Origin: Moraxellaceae bacterium UBA2477
GTDB taxonomy: Bacteria > Pseudomonadota > Gammaproteobacteria > Pseudomonadales > Moraxellaceae
Reading direction: 5' to 3'
DNA length: 24,359 nt
Assembly (NCBI GenBank): GCA_002342025.1
Contig: DDPD01000016.1
Location: 1 to 24,359 of the forward strand
In this document: positions 8,188-15,542 of the stretch, piece by piece
Layout: every line of letters starts with the position of its first letter
How positions within the stretch are numbered: position 1 is the first letter of the stretch
Position numbers and translations under genes: made by a program
Notes under the pieces: model-generated
What the model was told of the DNA's origin: nothing
Databases searched by the model: none
What the model saw: only the letters and a program-made list of their open reading frames with translations

Positions 8188-9375
8188 ATGATTCATCCCC
8201 CCCAGATTAAAGTGCCTGCCACCTATATCCGTGGCGGCACCTCCAAGGGTGTGTTCTTCCGTCTGCAGGATCTGCCGGCCAGTTGTCAGGTGCCCGGCGC
8301 GTCTCGCGATCAGCTATTCATGCGCGTGATCGGCAGCCCAGACCCCTATGCCGCACACATCGATGGCATGGGCGGAGCGACCTCGTCGACCTCGAAGTGC
8401 GTGATCCTGTCGAAGAGCAGCGTGCCAGATCATGATGTCGACTATCTCTATGGTCAGGTCTCCATCGACAAGGCCTTCGTGGACTGGAGCGGCAACTGCG
8501 GCAACCTGTCCACGGCAGCGGGTGCCTTTGCACTTCACGCCGGCCTGGTGGATGCCTCGCGCATCCCTGACAACGGCACCTGCGTGGTAAGGATCTGGCA
8601 GGCCAATATCAAGAAAACCATTATTGCCCATGTGCCGGTGACTAACGGTCAGGTGCAGGAAACCGGTGATTTCGAACTCGATGGCGTGACCTTCCCGGCC
8701 GCTGAGATCGTGCTGGAGTTCATGGATCCGTCGGATGACGGCGAAGAGGGCGGGTCGATGTTTCCGACCGGCAATCTCGTTGATGATCTGGAAGTGCCAG
8801 GCATCGGCACGCTCAAGGCCACCATGATCACCGCCGGTATCCCGACCGTGTTCGTGAATGCCGCCGACATCGGTTACACCGGTACCGAGCTGCGCGAGCA
8901 GATCAACACCGATCCTGAGGCACTCAAGCGTTTCGAAGCGATTCGCATCGCGGGCGCGCTGCGCATGGGCCTGATCAAGACCCCGGAAGAAGCGGCCACC
9001 CGTCAGCACACACCGAAGATCGCCTTCGTGGCGGCACCGACGGACTATGTGTCTTCCAGTGGCAAGGCGATCAAGGCAGGTGAAATTGATCTGCTGGTGC
9101 GTGCGTTATCCATGGGCAAGTTGCATCACGCCATGATGGGTACAGCGGCTGTCGCCATCGGTACCGCTGCGGCGATTCCCGGCACGCTGGTGAACTTAGC
9201 GGCTGGCGGTGTGGCGCGCGAAGCGGTGCGCTTCGGGCATCCGTCCGGCACGTTGCGTGTTGGCGCTGCGGCCAGCCAAGTCAACGGGCAGTGGACGGTG
9301 ACCAAAGCCATTATGAGCCGTAGTGCGCGTGTGCTTATGGAAGGCTGGGTGAGGGTGCCCGGTGATGCGATCTAA
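8188..9375 (+). CDS. prpF: 2-methylaconitate cis-trans isomerase
   Basis: PrpF isomerises the 2-methylaconitate released by AcnD to the form that aconitase B-type enzymes rehydrate to 2-methylisocitrate. AcnD and PrpF together replace PrpD. The 395-residue protein has two similar alpha/beta halves of the diaminopimelate-epimerase-like fold. Visible are RGGTSKGVFF at 15-24, SSTSKCVILS with Lys70, and GNCGNLS with Cys104, matching the active-site Lys and Cys I recall for the Shewanella enzyme within a three-residue shift. The protein length is close to the family's usual 390-400. The 214-base gap before it contains the hairpin element, so it may be transcribed through that structure from the upstream promoter. 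A terminator follows about 34 bases after the stop. Confidence 0.96.
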   Translation: MIHPPQIKVPATYIRGGTSKGVFFRLQDLPASCQVPGASRDQLFMRVIGSPDPYAAHIDGMGGATSSTSKCVILSKSSVPDHDVDYLYGQVSIDKAFVDWSGNCGNLSTAAGAFALHAGLVDASRIPDNGTCVVRIWQANIKKTIIAHVPVTNGQVQETGDFELDGVTFPAAEIVLEFMDPSDDGEEGGSMFPTGNLVDDLEVPGIGTLKATMITAGIPTVFVNAADIGYTGTELREQINTDPEALKRFEAIRIAGALRMGLIKTPEEAATRQHTPKIAFVAAPTDYVSSSGKAIKAGEIDLLVRALSMGKLHHAMMGTAAVAIGTAAAIPGTLVNLAAGGVAREAVRFGHPSGTLRVGAAASQVNGQWTVTKAIMSRSARVLMEGWVRVPGDAI

Positions 9376-9408
9376 CGATTAGTGTTTTCTTGACTGTGCG
9401 TATGAAAG

Positions 9409-9433
9409 GACCCGCAATATGCGGGTCTTTTTT
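9409..9433 (+). terminator. Rho-independent terminator after prpF
   Basis: A 7-base perfect stem, gacccgc (9409-9415) with gcgggtc (9421-9427), has a five-base loop aatat and is followed by six T residues. It ends the prp operon and isolates it from the tonB operon. Confidence 0.92.
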
Positions 9434-9474
9434 GGCACTGATTAGGCCATGAAATCACAACTTAAAAATCTTTA

Positions 9475-9489
9475 TGAGATTGATTCTCA
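9475..9489. promoter_or_regulatory. Fur-box-like operator upstream of tonB
   Basis: TGAGATT-G-ATTCTCA is a 7-1-7 inverted repeat with one mismatch, the classic layout of Fur binding sites. It ends four bases before the predicted -35 box of the tonB promoter. The operon's content (TonB, ExbB, ExbD, PepSY protein) is the kind repressed by Fe-Fur. Confidence 0.75.
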
Positions 9490-9493
9490 TTTA

Positions 9494-9522
9494 TTGAGTT
9501 GATGCTGTTTTGCCCGTACAAT
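9494..9522 (+). promoter_or_regulatory. Sigma70-like promoter of the tonB operon
   Basis: TTGAGT (9494-9499) and TACAAT (9517-9522) are 17 bases apart and both match sigma70 boxes well. The transcript would begin near 9529-9530, on or next to the ATG of tonB at 9530, so the message would lack a leader. No Shine-Dalgarno sequence precedes that ATG. Confidence 0.65.
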
Positions 9523-9529
9523 TTCAGTC

Positions 9530-10204
9530 ATGAAAAATGCCTATTTAGCCGACGACCCCTTGCATGAACACGCTGAAACGGTGGCCTATCCGGTTTTAGC
9601 CGGCATTGTGTTGTTTCACGCGTTGTTACTCACTGGATTGTTTATGTTTCAGCGGGTCAGCGACCCCGTTCGCGTGGATGTGCTGTCGGTTCGCATGCTG
9701 CAGGCATCACCCCCTGTGGATGCTCCGGTGAAGCCCGTGCCGGTCAAGCCACAACCTGTGCCCAAACCATTGCCCAAGCCTGAAATTAAGCGGGTTAAGA
9801 CTGATGCGCCTGCAACGGCGCTACCCACACCAGAACCTAAGCCCTTGCCACCCGTACAGCCGCCACAGCCGACGCCCAAGCCTGTTGAGCAGCCGCCGGA
9901 GCCCGCGTTGGCTGCTCCGGTCGTGCCGCCCCGTTTTGATGCGGCCTATCTGAACAATCCAGCGCCGAGCTATCCGGCTTTATCGCGACGTAATGGCGAG
10001 GCCGGTAAGGTGCTGTTACGCGTGCAAGTGAGCAGTGAAGGAAAACCCCAACAAATCGATTTGCAACGAAGCAGTGGCTACAGCCGGCTCGATGATGCGG
10101 CGATCGCAGCGGTGCGCCAGTGGCGATTTATCCCGGCCAAACGGGGCGATGAAAGTCTGACGGAGTGGGTGCTAGTGCCCCTCGTATTCAAGTTAACCAA
10201 TTAA
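9530..10204 (+). CDS. tonB: TonB-type energy transducer
   Basis: The 224-residue protein couples the proton-driven ExbB-ExbD motor to outer-membrane receptors for siderophores or cobalamin. It has a short cytoplasmic N-terminus and a single membrane anchor at about 21-40, with a His at residue 30 at the place of the conserved anchor His of TonB. A long Pro/Lys/Glu-rich periplasmic spacer spans about 58-130. The C-terminal TonB domain (about 140-224) has PSYPALSRRNGEAGKV, the YSRLDDAAI helix and VRQWRF. It is followed by exbB after ten bases or so. A Fur-like box and promoter lie directly upstream. The start ATG is the only reasonable one before the anchor and appears leaderless. Confidence 0.93.
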   Translation: MKNAYLADDPLHEHAETVAYPVLAGIVLFHALLLTGLFMFQRVSDPVRVDVLSVRMLQASPPVDAPVKPVPVKPQPVPKPLPKPEIKRVKTDAPATALPTPEPKPLPPVQPPQPTPKPVEQPPEPALAAPVVPPRFDAAYLNNPAPSYPALSRRNGEAGKVLLRVQVSSEGKPQQIDLQRSSGYSRLDDAAIAAVRQWRFIPAKRGDESLTEWVLVPLVFKLTN

Positions 10205-10223
10205 TTAAGGCTGAGTGAGCATC

Positions 10224-10970
10224 ATGGGTTTTCAACATTTCATGGATCAGGCTGATGGCGTTGCATTAAGCATTCTGGCCATTTTGTTCGTCATGTCGGT
10301 GGGCACTTGGTACTACATTGTGACCAAAGGCTGGCGCTATTGGGGCGCTCAGAATCGCTCTCGTGATTTCGTTCGTGGTTTTTGGGCCGCACCTAGCCTC
10401 GAAGCTGTGGCGCGCAAGCTGCGCAGCACGGGCATTACCGATCCGTTCTCACACCTAGTGCATCACGGGTTTACGGCCGTTGAGCAGCATCAGTCGCGCC
10501 AGAACAATTCGCTGGTGGAAGCCGGCTCGGCTGAAGACTTTTTGACGCGTTCGTTGAAGCGCGCCATCGATCAAGACAAAGCGCGCTTAGAGGGCGGTTT
10601 GACCTTCCTTGCTACGGTGGCCTCGAGCGCTCCGTTTGTGGGCTTGTTCGGCACGGTATGGGGTATCTACCACGCGCTCATGGCCATCAGTGTGAGCGGG
10701 CAAGGTGGGTTAGATCAAGTTGCAGGCCCTGTGGGTGAGGCACTGATCATGACCGGGCTCGGATTGGCGGTGGCTATCCCCAGTGCCGTTGCCTACAACG
10801 TATTCGTGCGTCTAAACCGCAATACGTTGGTTCAGCTGAACTCCTTTGCCCACGATGTCTTCGCTTTCCTCTCGACGGGTTTGGCCACAGGTTCATTACT
10901 GCACGATGTAGAAAAAACATCGGAGCGCATGATCTCTCGTATCCAGCAATCACGGGATAATCAGGAGTAA
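10224..10970 (+). CDS. exbB: Biopolymer transport protein ExbB (MotA/TolQ/ExbB proton channel family)
   Basis: This is the inner-membrane motor subunit that, with ExbD, uses the proton gradient to energise TonB. From ATG 10224 the protein has 248 residues: a first membrane helix at about 13-33, a long cytoplasmic stretch, then the paired helices of the family. These carry ATVASSAPFVGLFGTVWGI and GEALIMTGLGLAVAIPSAVAYN, which form the proton path. An in-frame GTG at 10215 has AAGG closer to it and would add three residues, so the start is uncertain. The gap to exbD is only four bases. Because it lies between tonB and exbD, ExbB is preferred over TolQ. Confidence 0.92.
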   Translation: MGFQHFMDQADGVALSILAILFVMSVGTWYYIVTKGWRYWGAQNRSRDFVRGFWAAPSLEAVARKLRSTGITDPFSHLVHHGFTAVEQHQSRQNNSLVEAGSAEDFLTRSLKRAIDQDKARLEGGLTFLATVASSAPFVGLFGTVWGIYHALMAISVSGQGGLDQVAGPVGEALIMTGLGLAVAIPSAVAYNVFVRLNRNTLVQLNSFAHDVFAFLSTGLATGSLLHDVEKTSERMISRIQQSRDNQE

Positions 10971-10974
10971 TTCG

Positions 10975-11388
10975 ATGGCATTTGGATCGTTTGAACAAGG
11001 CGACGAGATTGAAGCCAATGCCGAAATCAACATGGTGCCGTTTATCGACATCATGCTGGTCTTGCTCATCATTTTTATGATTACGGCACCGCTGATGACG
11101 CATGCGGTAAAGGTGGATTTACCACAAGCCTCTGCAAAACCGTTGGCGGCAGCCAGTAAGCCGGTTGACATTGCGGTGTTGGCGGACGGTCGTCTCTTGG
11201 TGAATGGGGCTGAGGTGGCAGTCAGCGCATTACCAATCTATCTCAAACAATTTAAACCTGAGAGCGAAGTACATCTTCGTGCCGATCGTAAGACGGACTA
11301 CGAAGTGGTGGCTCAGGTGTTGTCTGCTGCTGTTGAAGCGGGCTTAGCCAAAGTCGGTTTCGTCACTGATTTACCTCCATCCTCTTGA
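10975..11388 (+). CDS. exbD: Biopolymer transport protein ExbD
   Basis: The 137-residue partner of ExbB in the TonB motor has a short cytoplasmic tail and one membrane helix at about 22-42 (PFIDIMLVLLIIFMITAPL). The essential proton-relaying Asp is at position 25, the same number as in E. coli ExbD. A periplasmic domain ends in a KVGFVTD stretch typical of the family. An AGGAG lies seven bases before the ATG. The gene is followed nine bases later by the PepSY protein and is surely in the same transcript. Confidence 0.95.
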   Translation: MAFGSFEQGDEIEANAEINMVPFIDIMLVLLIIFMITAPLMTHAVKVDLPQASAKPLAAASKPVDIAVLADGRLLVNGAEVAVSALPIYLKQFKPESEVHLRADRKTDYEVVAQVLSAAVEAGLAKVGFVTDLPPSS

Positions 11389-11397
11389 GAGTTAGCG

Positions 11398-12489
11398 ATG
11401 CTTAAAACAGTTTTGCTGCGTCTTCATGCCTGGCTCGGCGTAAGTGCAGGTCTGGTCATTGCACTAGTGGGTAGCACGGGCGCAATGATGGCCTTTGAAC
11501 CACAGATTTTACGTCTATTAAATCCCGGCATCCTTCAGTTAGAGCCCGCAGCGGGTCAGGTGATGCTCAGCCCGCAGGCGTTGTATCAGCAAATTCAACG
11601 GGCTGAACCCAATCGTCCGGTCCAGGCATTAACCCTGAGTGGTCAACCTGATCGTCCGGCACAGGTCATTTTTACGTCGGCGAAAAGCCCTAAAGGTGAA
11701 TCAGTGGGGGTGGATCCCTACACCGGCGCTCTATTGCCTGAGCCTACAGGTGAAGCCGCTTTCGAGTGGATTGAGGATCTTCATCGCAATTTGTTGGCCG
11801 ATAAAGTGGGCAAGGCAGTTACTGGTGTATCCGCATTCGTTCTGATTTTTATGTCGCTAAGTGGTCTTTACCTGCGCTGGAAGCGCCGACCCCAAGGTGT
11901 TGGTGGTTGGTTGGGTTATCGTCGCGGCCTCAATGGTCGGGCATGGCGTTTTCAGTTGCATAGCGTGGCGGGCACTTGGCTATTTGCCCTGTTTATTTTC
12001 TCAGCGGCGACGGGATTGAGCTGGTCCTACGATTGGTACAAAGCCGGAATCTACCAAGTGCTGTCCGTGGAGATGCCTAAGAAGCCTAAGCCCGGCCCTA
12101 AAGAGGTTCTTACGGCGGAGCAATTCGATGGGTATCTGGCGTCGGTTTGGCCGCGTTTGCAAGCTGAATTGCCAGCCTATGACAGTGTTACGGTTCTTTT
12201 GGCCACGTTGCCCAGCGATGCCATTCGCGTGGAATATTTGGCGAAAGATTCGCCGCATATTCGTGCTAAGAACACCCTCACGTTTAGCCCATCAGGTGAT
12301 GTGTTGTCGCATAAGCGCTTTGCTGAAAAGCCGTGGGGCGAGCAAATCACTGCATCGTGGAAAATGCTTCACACCGGGCAATACTGGGGCTGGTCCGGTC
12401 AACTTATGATGATGTTAAGCAGCCTGTCTTTGCTAGGTTTTGCTTGGCTGGGCATCAGCTTATTCCGTTCGCGGAAAACGCCGCGCTAA
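11398..12489 (+). CDS. PepSY-associated TM helix protein (putative iron/siderophore-related membrane reductase)
   Basis: This 363-residue inner-membrane protein has four predicted membrane helices at about 12-34, 138-160, 190-215 and 335-357. A large periplasmic loop lies between the first two and another between the last two. Conserved family features include LHAWLG near the N-terminus, DLHRNLL before helix 2 and LHSVAGTW entering helix 3, whose His residues may bind heme. Proteins of this family commonly sit beside TonB systems or siderophore receptors. Some are implicated in reductive release of iron from ferric siderophores. That role is inferred here from its place at the end of a Fur-type tonB-exbB-exbD operon. 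The stop codon lies in a hairpin shared with the convergent gene. Confidence 0.82.
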   Translation: MLKTVLLRLHAWLGVSAGLVIALVGSTGAMMAFEPQILRLLNPGILQLEPAAGQVMLSPQALYQQIQRAEPNRPVQALTLSGQPDRPAQVIFTSAKSPKGESVGVDPYTGALLPEPTGEAAFEWIEDLHRNLLADKVGKAVTGVSAFVLIFMSLSGLYLRWKRRPQGVGGWLGYRRGLNGRAWRFQLHSVAGTWLFALFIFSAATGLSWSYDWYKAGIYQVLSVEMPKKPKPGPKEVLTAEQFDGYLASVWPRLQAELPAYDSVTVLLATLPSDAIRVEYLAKDSPHIRAKNTLTFSPSGDVLSHKRFAEKPWGEQITASWKMLHTGQYWGWSGQLMMMLSSLSLLGFAWLGISLFRSRKTPR

Positions 12490-12505
12490 GTCATATAGCG
12501 CGGCG
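12475..12505 (-). terminator. Hairpin spanning two convergent stop codons, terminator candidate for the cysI transcript
   Basis: A perfect 10-base stem, cgccgcgcta (12479-12488) with tagcgcggcg (12496-12505), has a seven-base loop. On the minus strand it is followed by TTTT (12478-12475), on the plus strand by an A-rich stretch. The TAA of the PepSY gene is partly in the left arm and the TGA of the DUF934 gene is in the loop. It is most convincing as the end of the minus-strand transcript, with a possible effect on the plus-strand transcript too. Confidence 0.65.
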
Positions 12506-12988
12506 CAAAAATAAGGGCTGAGGTTGATCTGCCGAGGCGTGATACACCTCGCTGAAGTCTGCCAGGCCTTTCAGCGCCACTTCGGCATCTTTGTCATCGC
12601 GAATAGCGAAGGCATCAAAGCCAACACGCGCCTGATAAAACAGCGTGTCTTTGAAAATATCGCCAACGGCACGCAGTTCGCCTGAAAAGCCGAAGCGCGT
12701 GCGCAGAAGGTACGCCGTAGAGTAGCCGCGGCCATCCGCAAACGCTGGGAACTCAACTGCAACTAAATCGAGCTCAGAAACCAGGTCCGCGATTTGCTCG
12801 GCAAACTGGTCTGGCTTTAGTTGCACGCCCTTGCGGCCCGCATGAGCTAGAACTTGAGCGCGGTGGCTGAGGAGGGTGTCGAGGCCGACCAGCACATCCC
12901 CTGCAGGCAGGGATAAATTGCCGTCAATAGCATCCACACGGGTATAGGTATCGGCGGCAATCGCGCCGTTTTTAATCAGCGTTGGCAT
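12491..12988 (-). CDS. DUF934 family protein, sulfite-reductase partner
   Basis: The 165-residue cytoplasmic protein has the hallmark block VEFPAFADGRGYSTAYLLR, then GELRAVGDIFKDTLFYQARVGFDAF at about 87-140, which defines DUF934. Members are almost always encoded directly after a ferredoxin-type nitrite/sulfite reductase and are thought to help sulfite reduction, but no biochemical role is established that I know of. The ATG chosen (complement of 12986-12988) overlaps the end of the reductase gene by 17 bases. A longer reading upstream has no family similarity. It ends one base from the convergent PepSY gene. Family call strong, role inferred from neighbourhood. Confidence 0.9.
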   Translation of the reverse strand: MPTLIKNGAIAADTYTRVDAIDGNLSLPAGDVLVGLDTLLSHRAQVLAHAGRKGVQLKPDQFAEQIADLVSELDLVAVEFPAFADGRGYSTAYLLRTRFGFSGELRAVGDIFKDTLFYQARVGFDAFAIRDDKDAEVALKGLADFSEVYHASADQPQPLFLRRAI

Positions 12989-14633
12989 AAACGCGCTCCT
13001 TAAAGACGGCAATGCCGACACGACGGTAAGTGCTGAGGAATGTCTCGCCGGACTGACGCAGATCGAGGTAGGTATTGAGAATTTCCTCAATCACTTCCGC
13101 CATGTCATCGGCTTCAAACGATGGGCCAAGGATGTCGCCAATGCTGGCATCGTGCCCGGAAGAGCCACCTAATGAAACTTGGTAGAACTCGGCGCCTTTC
13201 TTGTCCACACCGAGAATCCCGATATGGCCCACATGGTGATGACCGCAGGCATTCATACAGCCCGAGATATTTAGGTCGAGTGGGCCGAGGTCATACACCT
13301 CTTCCAGATCCTGATAGCGACGTTGGATTGCTTCGGCAATGGGGATGGATTTGGCATTGGCCAGCGAGCAGTAGTCTCCACCGGGGCAGCAGATGATGTT
13401 GGTCAGGAAGCCAATGTTGGCAGTATCAAAACCCAACGTTTTCAATTCAGCGTAAAGCGCTGGCAGATCCGATTGCTTCACATCCGCTAGCACGATGTTT
13501 TGTTCGTGCGTGGTGCGTAACTCACCAAAGCTGAACGTGTCCGCGAGGCCAGCAACGGCTTCCATTTGTTCGGCGGTGATATCACCGGGCGCAATACCCA
13601 CTTGCTTCAGCGATAACGTGACAATGGCGTAGCCCGGCACTTTATGTGCCGACACATTGCGATGGACCCAGTTATCAAACACGGCATCATTTGCGCGAGC
13701 AGCGGTGAGCTCAGCAGAAATGGCGGGCAGTGACTCATAAGCAGGCGCAGTAAAGAAGCCGGCAAGGCGCTCAAATTCAGCACTCGGAACAGTCAATGGA
13801 CCGTTTTGGAGATGCTTGAACTCAGCTTCCACTTGCTCGGCAAAGACCGCAGGGGTGAGGGCCTTAACCAAGATTTTGATACGGGCTTTGTATTTGTTGT
13901 CGCGGCGTCCATGCAGGTTGTACACGCGAAGCACGGCATCCAAATAGGCGATCAAATCCTGACGCGGCAGGAACTCACGAATAATGGAGCCAATGATGGG
14001 GGTTCGACCCAGGCCGCCACCCACCATGATTTTGTAGCCAACTTCACCCGCGGCATTGCGAACAATGTACACACCAATGTCATGCACCTGTGTGGCGGCA
14101 CGATCAATCTCAGGAAGTGCGTTCACGGCAATTTTGAACTTGCGCGGCAGGAAGGCGAATTCCGGATGGAAGGTCGACCACTGACGGATCAATTCGCAGG
14201 TAGGGCGCGGATCTTCAATCTCACCGGCGACAACACCCGCGAATTGGTCGGTGGTGGTGTTGCGAATACAGTTACCACTGGTTTGGATGGCATGCATCTC
14301 GACCTGAGCTAACTCCGCCAGAATTTCTGGCACATCGGCTAGGGCAGGCCAGTTCAGCTGGAAATTCTGACGTGTGCTGACATGAGCATAGCCACGATCG
14401 TAATGACGGGAGATATCCGCAATTTTGCGCAGCTGATCGCTAGAGAGTATGCCGTAAGGTACGGCAATACGCAGCATGGGCGCATAGCGCTGAACATAGA
14501 GACCGTTCTGCAAGCGCAATGGGCGGAACTCATCTTCGCTGAGCTGACCAGCGAGGTAGCGCTGAGTCTGGTCACGGAACTGGCGAACGCGGTCGTCGAC
14601 AATTTTTTGGTCATACGCATCGTAGCGATACAT
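12972..14633 (-). CDS. cysI: Sulfite reductase hemoprotein (nitrite/sulfite reductase family), CysI-like
   Basis: The enzyme reduces sulfite to sulfide by six electrons in cysteine biosynthesis, using siroheme coupled to a [4Fe-4S] cluster. The 553-residue protein has the two ferredoxin-like and two catalytic repeats of the family, with the siroheme-contact motif TRQNF at 87-91. The cluster ligands are Cys416, Cys422 (C-x5-C) and Cys459, Cys463 (C-x3-C, in GCMNACGHH). Its length is near that of E. coli CysI, but no flavoprotein cysJ is adjacent, so electrons may come from ferredoxin or a distant reductase. The DUF934 gene overlaps its 3' end, an arrangement I recall from Pseudomonas. Nitrite reduction is less likely, since no nitrate genes are nearby. 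Confidence 0.92.
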   Translation of the reverse strand: MYRYDAYDQKIVDDRVRQFRDQTQRYLAGQLSEDEFRPLRLQNGLYVQRYAPMLRIAVPYGILSSDQLRKIADISRHYDRGYAHVSTRQNFQLNWPALADVPEILAELAQVEMHAIQTSGNCIRNTTTDQFAGVVAGEIEDPRPTCELIRQWSTFHPEFAFLPRKFKIAVNALPEIDRAATQVHDIGVYIVRNAAGEVGYKIMVGGGLGRTPIIGSIIREFLPRQDLIAYLDAVLRVYNLHGRRDNKYKARIKILVKALTPAVFAEQVEAEFKHLQNGPLTVPSAEFERLAGFFTAPAYESLPAISAELTAARANDAVFDNWVHRNVSAHKVPGYAIVTLSLKQVGIAPGDITAEQMEAVAGLADTFSFGELRTTHEQNIVLADVKQSDLPALYAELKTLGFDTANIGFLTNIICCPGGDYCSLANAKSIPIAEAIQRRYQDLEEVYDLGPLDLNISGCMNACGHHHVGHIGILGVDKKGAEFYQVSLGGSSGHDASIGDILGPSFEADDMAEVIEEILNTYLDLRQSGETFLSTYRRVGIAVFKERVYANAD

Positions 14634-14754
14634 GCGGGTTCATCCACAGGGTATAGAAGGCGCGCAGAATAACAGCGCAGACTCGTCAGTGAAAATGGAA
14701 TTTGTTGACCGTGCTTATCAGTAATGCTGCTTTATTAAAGAATATGCGTACAGT

Positions 14755-14765
14755 TTGTCCAACAA
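14755..14765. promoter_or_regulatory. GntR/FCD-type operator candidate in the cysI-GntR divergent region
   Basis: TTGTCCAACAA is an inverted repeat (TTGT and ACAA around CCA) fitting the TnGTnnnACnA pattern of FadR-subfamily regulators. It lies in the 204-base divergent region, 73 bases before the FCD-type regulator at 14838. A small stem, ggatgc/gcatcc at 14803-14817, lies between it and the start codon. I could not assign a convincing promoter in either direction in this gap. Confidence 0.4.
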
Positions 14766-14837
14766 TCGACGAACGAACCGGCAAGCTCAAAAGCCTGTGC
14801 TAGGATGCCGAGCATCCGTAAAGAGTAGTTTTTTTCT

Positions 14838-15533
14838 ATGACGTTTCGCGCTCAAGACAGTCTCGCTGAACAAATTGCGCATCATCTCGAAAGACAGATC
14901 GTTACCGGCGATTTGGTCGAGGGCGAACGCATTCAGGAAATGCGCATTGTCGCGGAGTTGGAAGTCAGTCGCGGCTCAGTGCGTGAGGCGCTATTGATTT
15001 TGCAGCGTCGGCATCTCATTGATATTTTTCCGCGTCGCGGCGCAGTTGTGACGGAGTTAACTCCAGCACTGGTGAAAAGTTTATATGAAGTGCTGAACCT
15101 GCAACTGAGCTTGGTGGTTAGGCGCTGGGCTGAGGTGTGGCAGCAATCCAGTCTTGAGCCCTTTATGGAGGGTATTCAGCACATCCAAGAGGCTGTTGTT
15201 GAGGAAGATACGGAGCTGTTTTTTGAGCGCAGCCTGGAGTGGTTGAAATCGGCTTCTGTATTTGCAGCTAACCCCTATTTGGATCAGCAGCTAAAGGATA
15301 TGCAGCCATCCGTTCGCCGTGCCTATTACTTAGCGTTGCAGATGAATAAGCGTGAGCTCGAGGAGTCTTTTAGTTTTTTACGAGGGCTTCTCGATGCGGT
15401 CTTGCTCAGGCAGTCTGAGCGCGCCGCGGAATACCTAGAAGAATTTGTGATGCATCAACGAAATTTAGTGCTGGAGTCGCTCTTTCGCGTTAAGCAAATT
15501 GAGATGGCTTGGGCTCGTCGGCACCGCCGTTAA
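14838..15533 (+). CDS. GntR family regulator, FadR/FCD subfamily, upstream of smc
   Basis: The 231-residue protein has an N-terminal GntR winged helix at about 5-72 (SLAEQIAHHLERQI, then SRGSVREALLILQRRHLI and the wing RRGAVV). A C-terminal all-helical FCD-like domain spans about 78-215. The His residues that usually bind metal in FCD domains are not evident: the helix that normally carries an acidic-His pair reads LRGLLDAVLLRQ. Effector binding may therefore differ. It stands nine bases before smc with an AAGGA between them, so the two are probably co-transcribed. I recall the same GntR-smc-zipA-ligA order in Pseudomonas. Its target genes are unknown. Autoregulation through 14755-14765 is possible. 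Confidence 0.85.
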   Translation: MTFRAQDSLAEQIAHHLERQIVTGDLVEGERIQEMRIVAELEVSRGSVREALLILQRRHLIDIFPRRGAVVTELTPALVKSLYEVLNLQLSLVVRRWAEVWQQSSLEPFMEGIQHIQEAVVEEDTELFFERSLEWLKSASVFAANPYLDQQLKDMQPSVRRAYYLALQMNKRELEESFSFLRGLLDAVLLRQSERAAEYLEEFVMHQRNLVLESLFRVKQIEMAWARRHRR

Positions 15534-15542
15534 GGAAACAGT

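Noticed and set aside
12989..13090. N-terminal extension of the DUF934 protein.
   Set aside because: It lies inside the cysI coding region in another frame and looks non-homologous. The ATG at 12988 begins the typical MPTLIKNG start.
14634..14837. Promoters for cysI and the divergent GntR gene, including TTGACC at 14705 and TATTCT-like boxes on the minus strand.
   Set aside because: No pair of boxes had acceptable spacing on either strand, so I did not call them. Only the TTGTCCAACAA repeat and a small stem at 14803-14817 were recorded.
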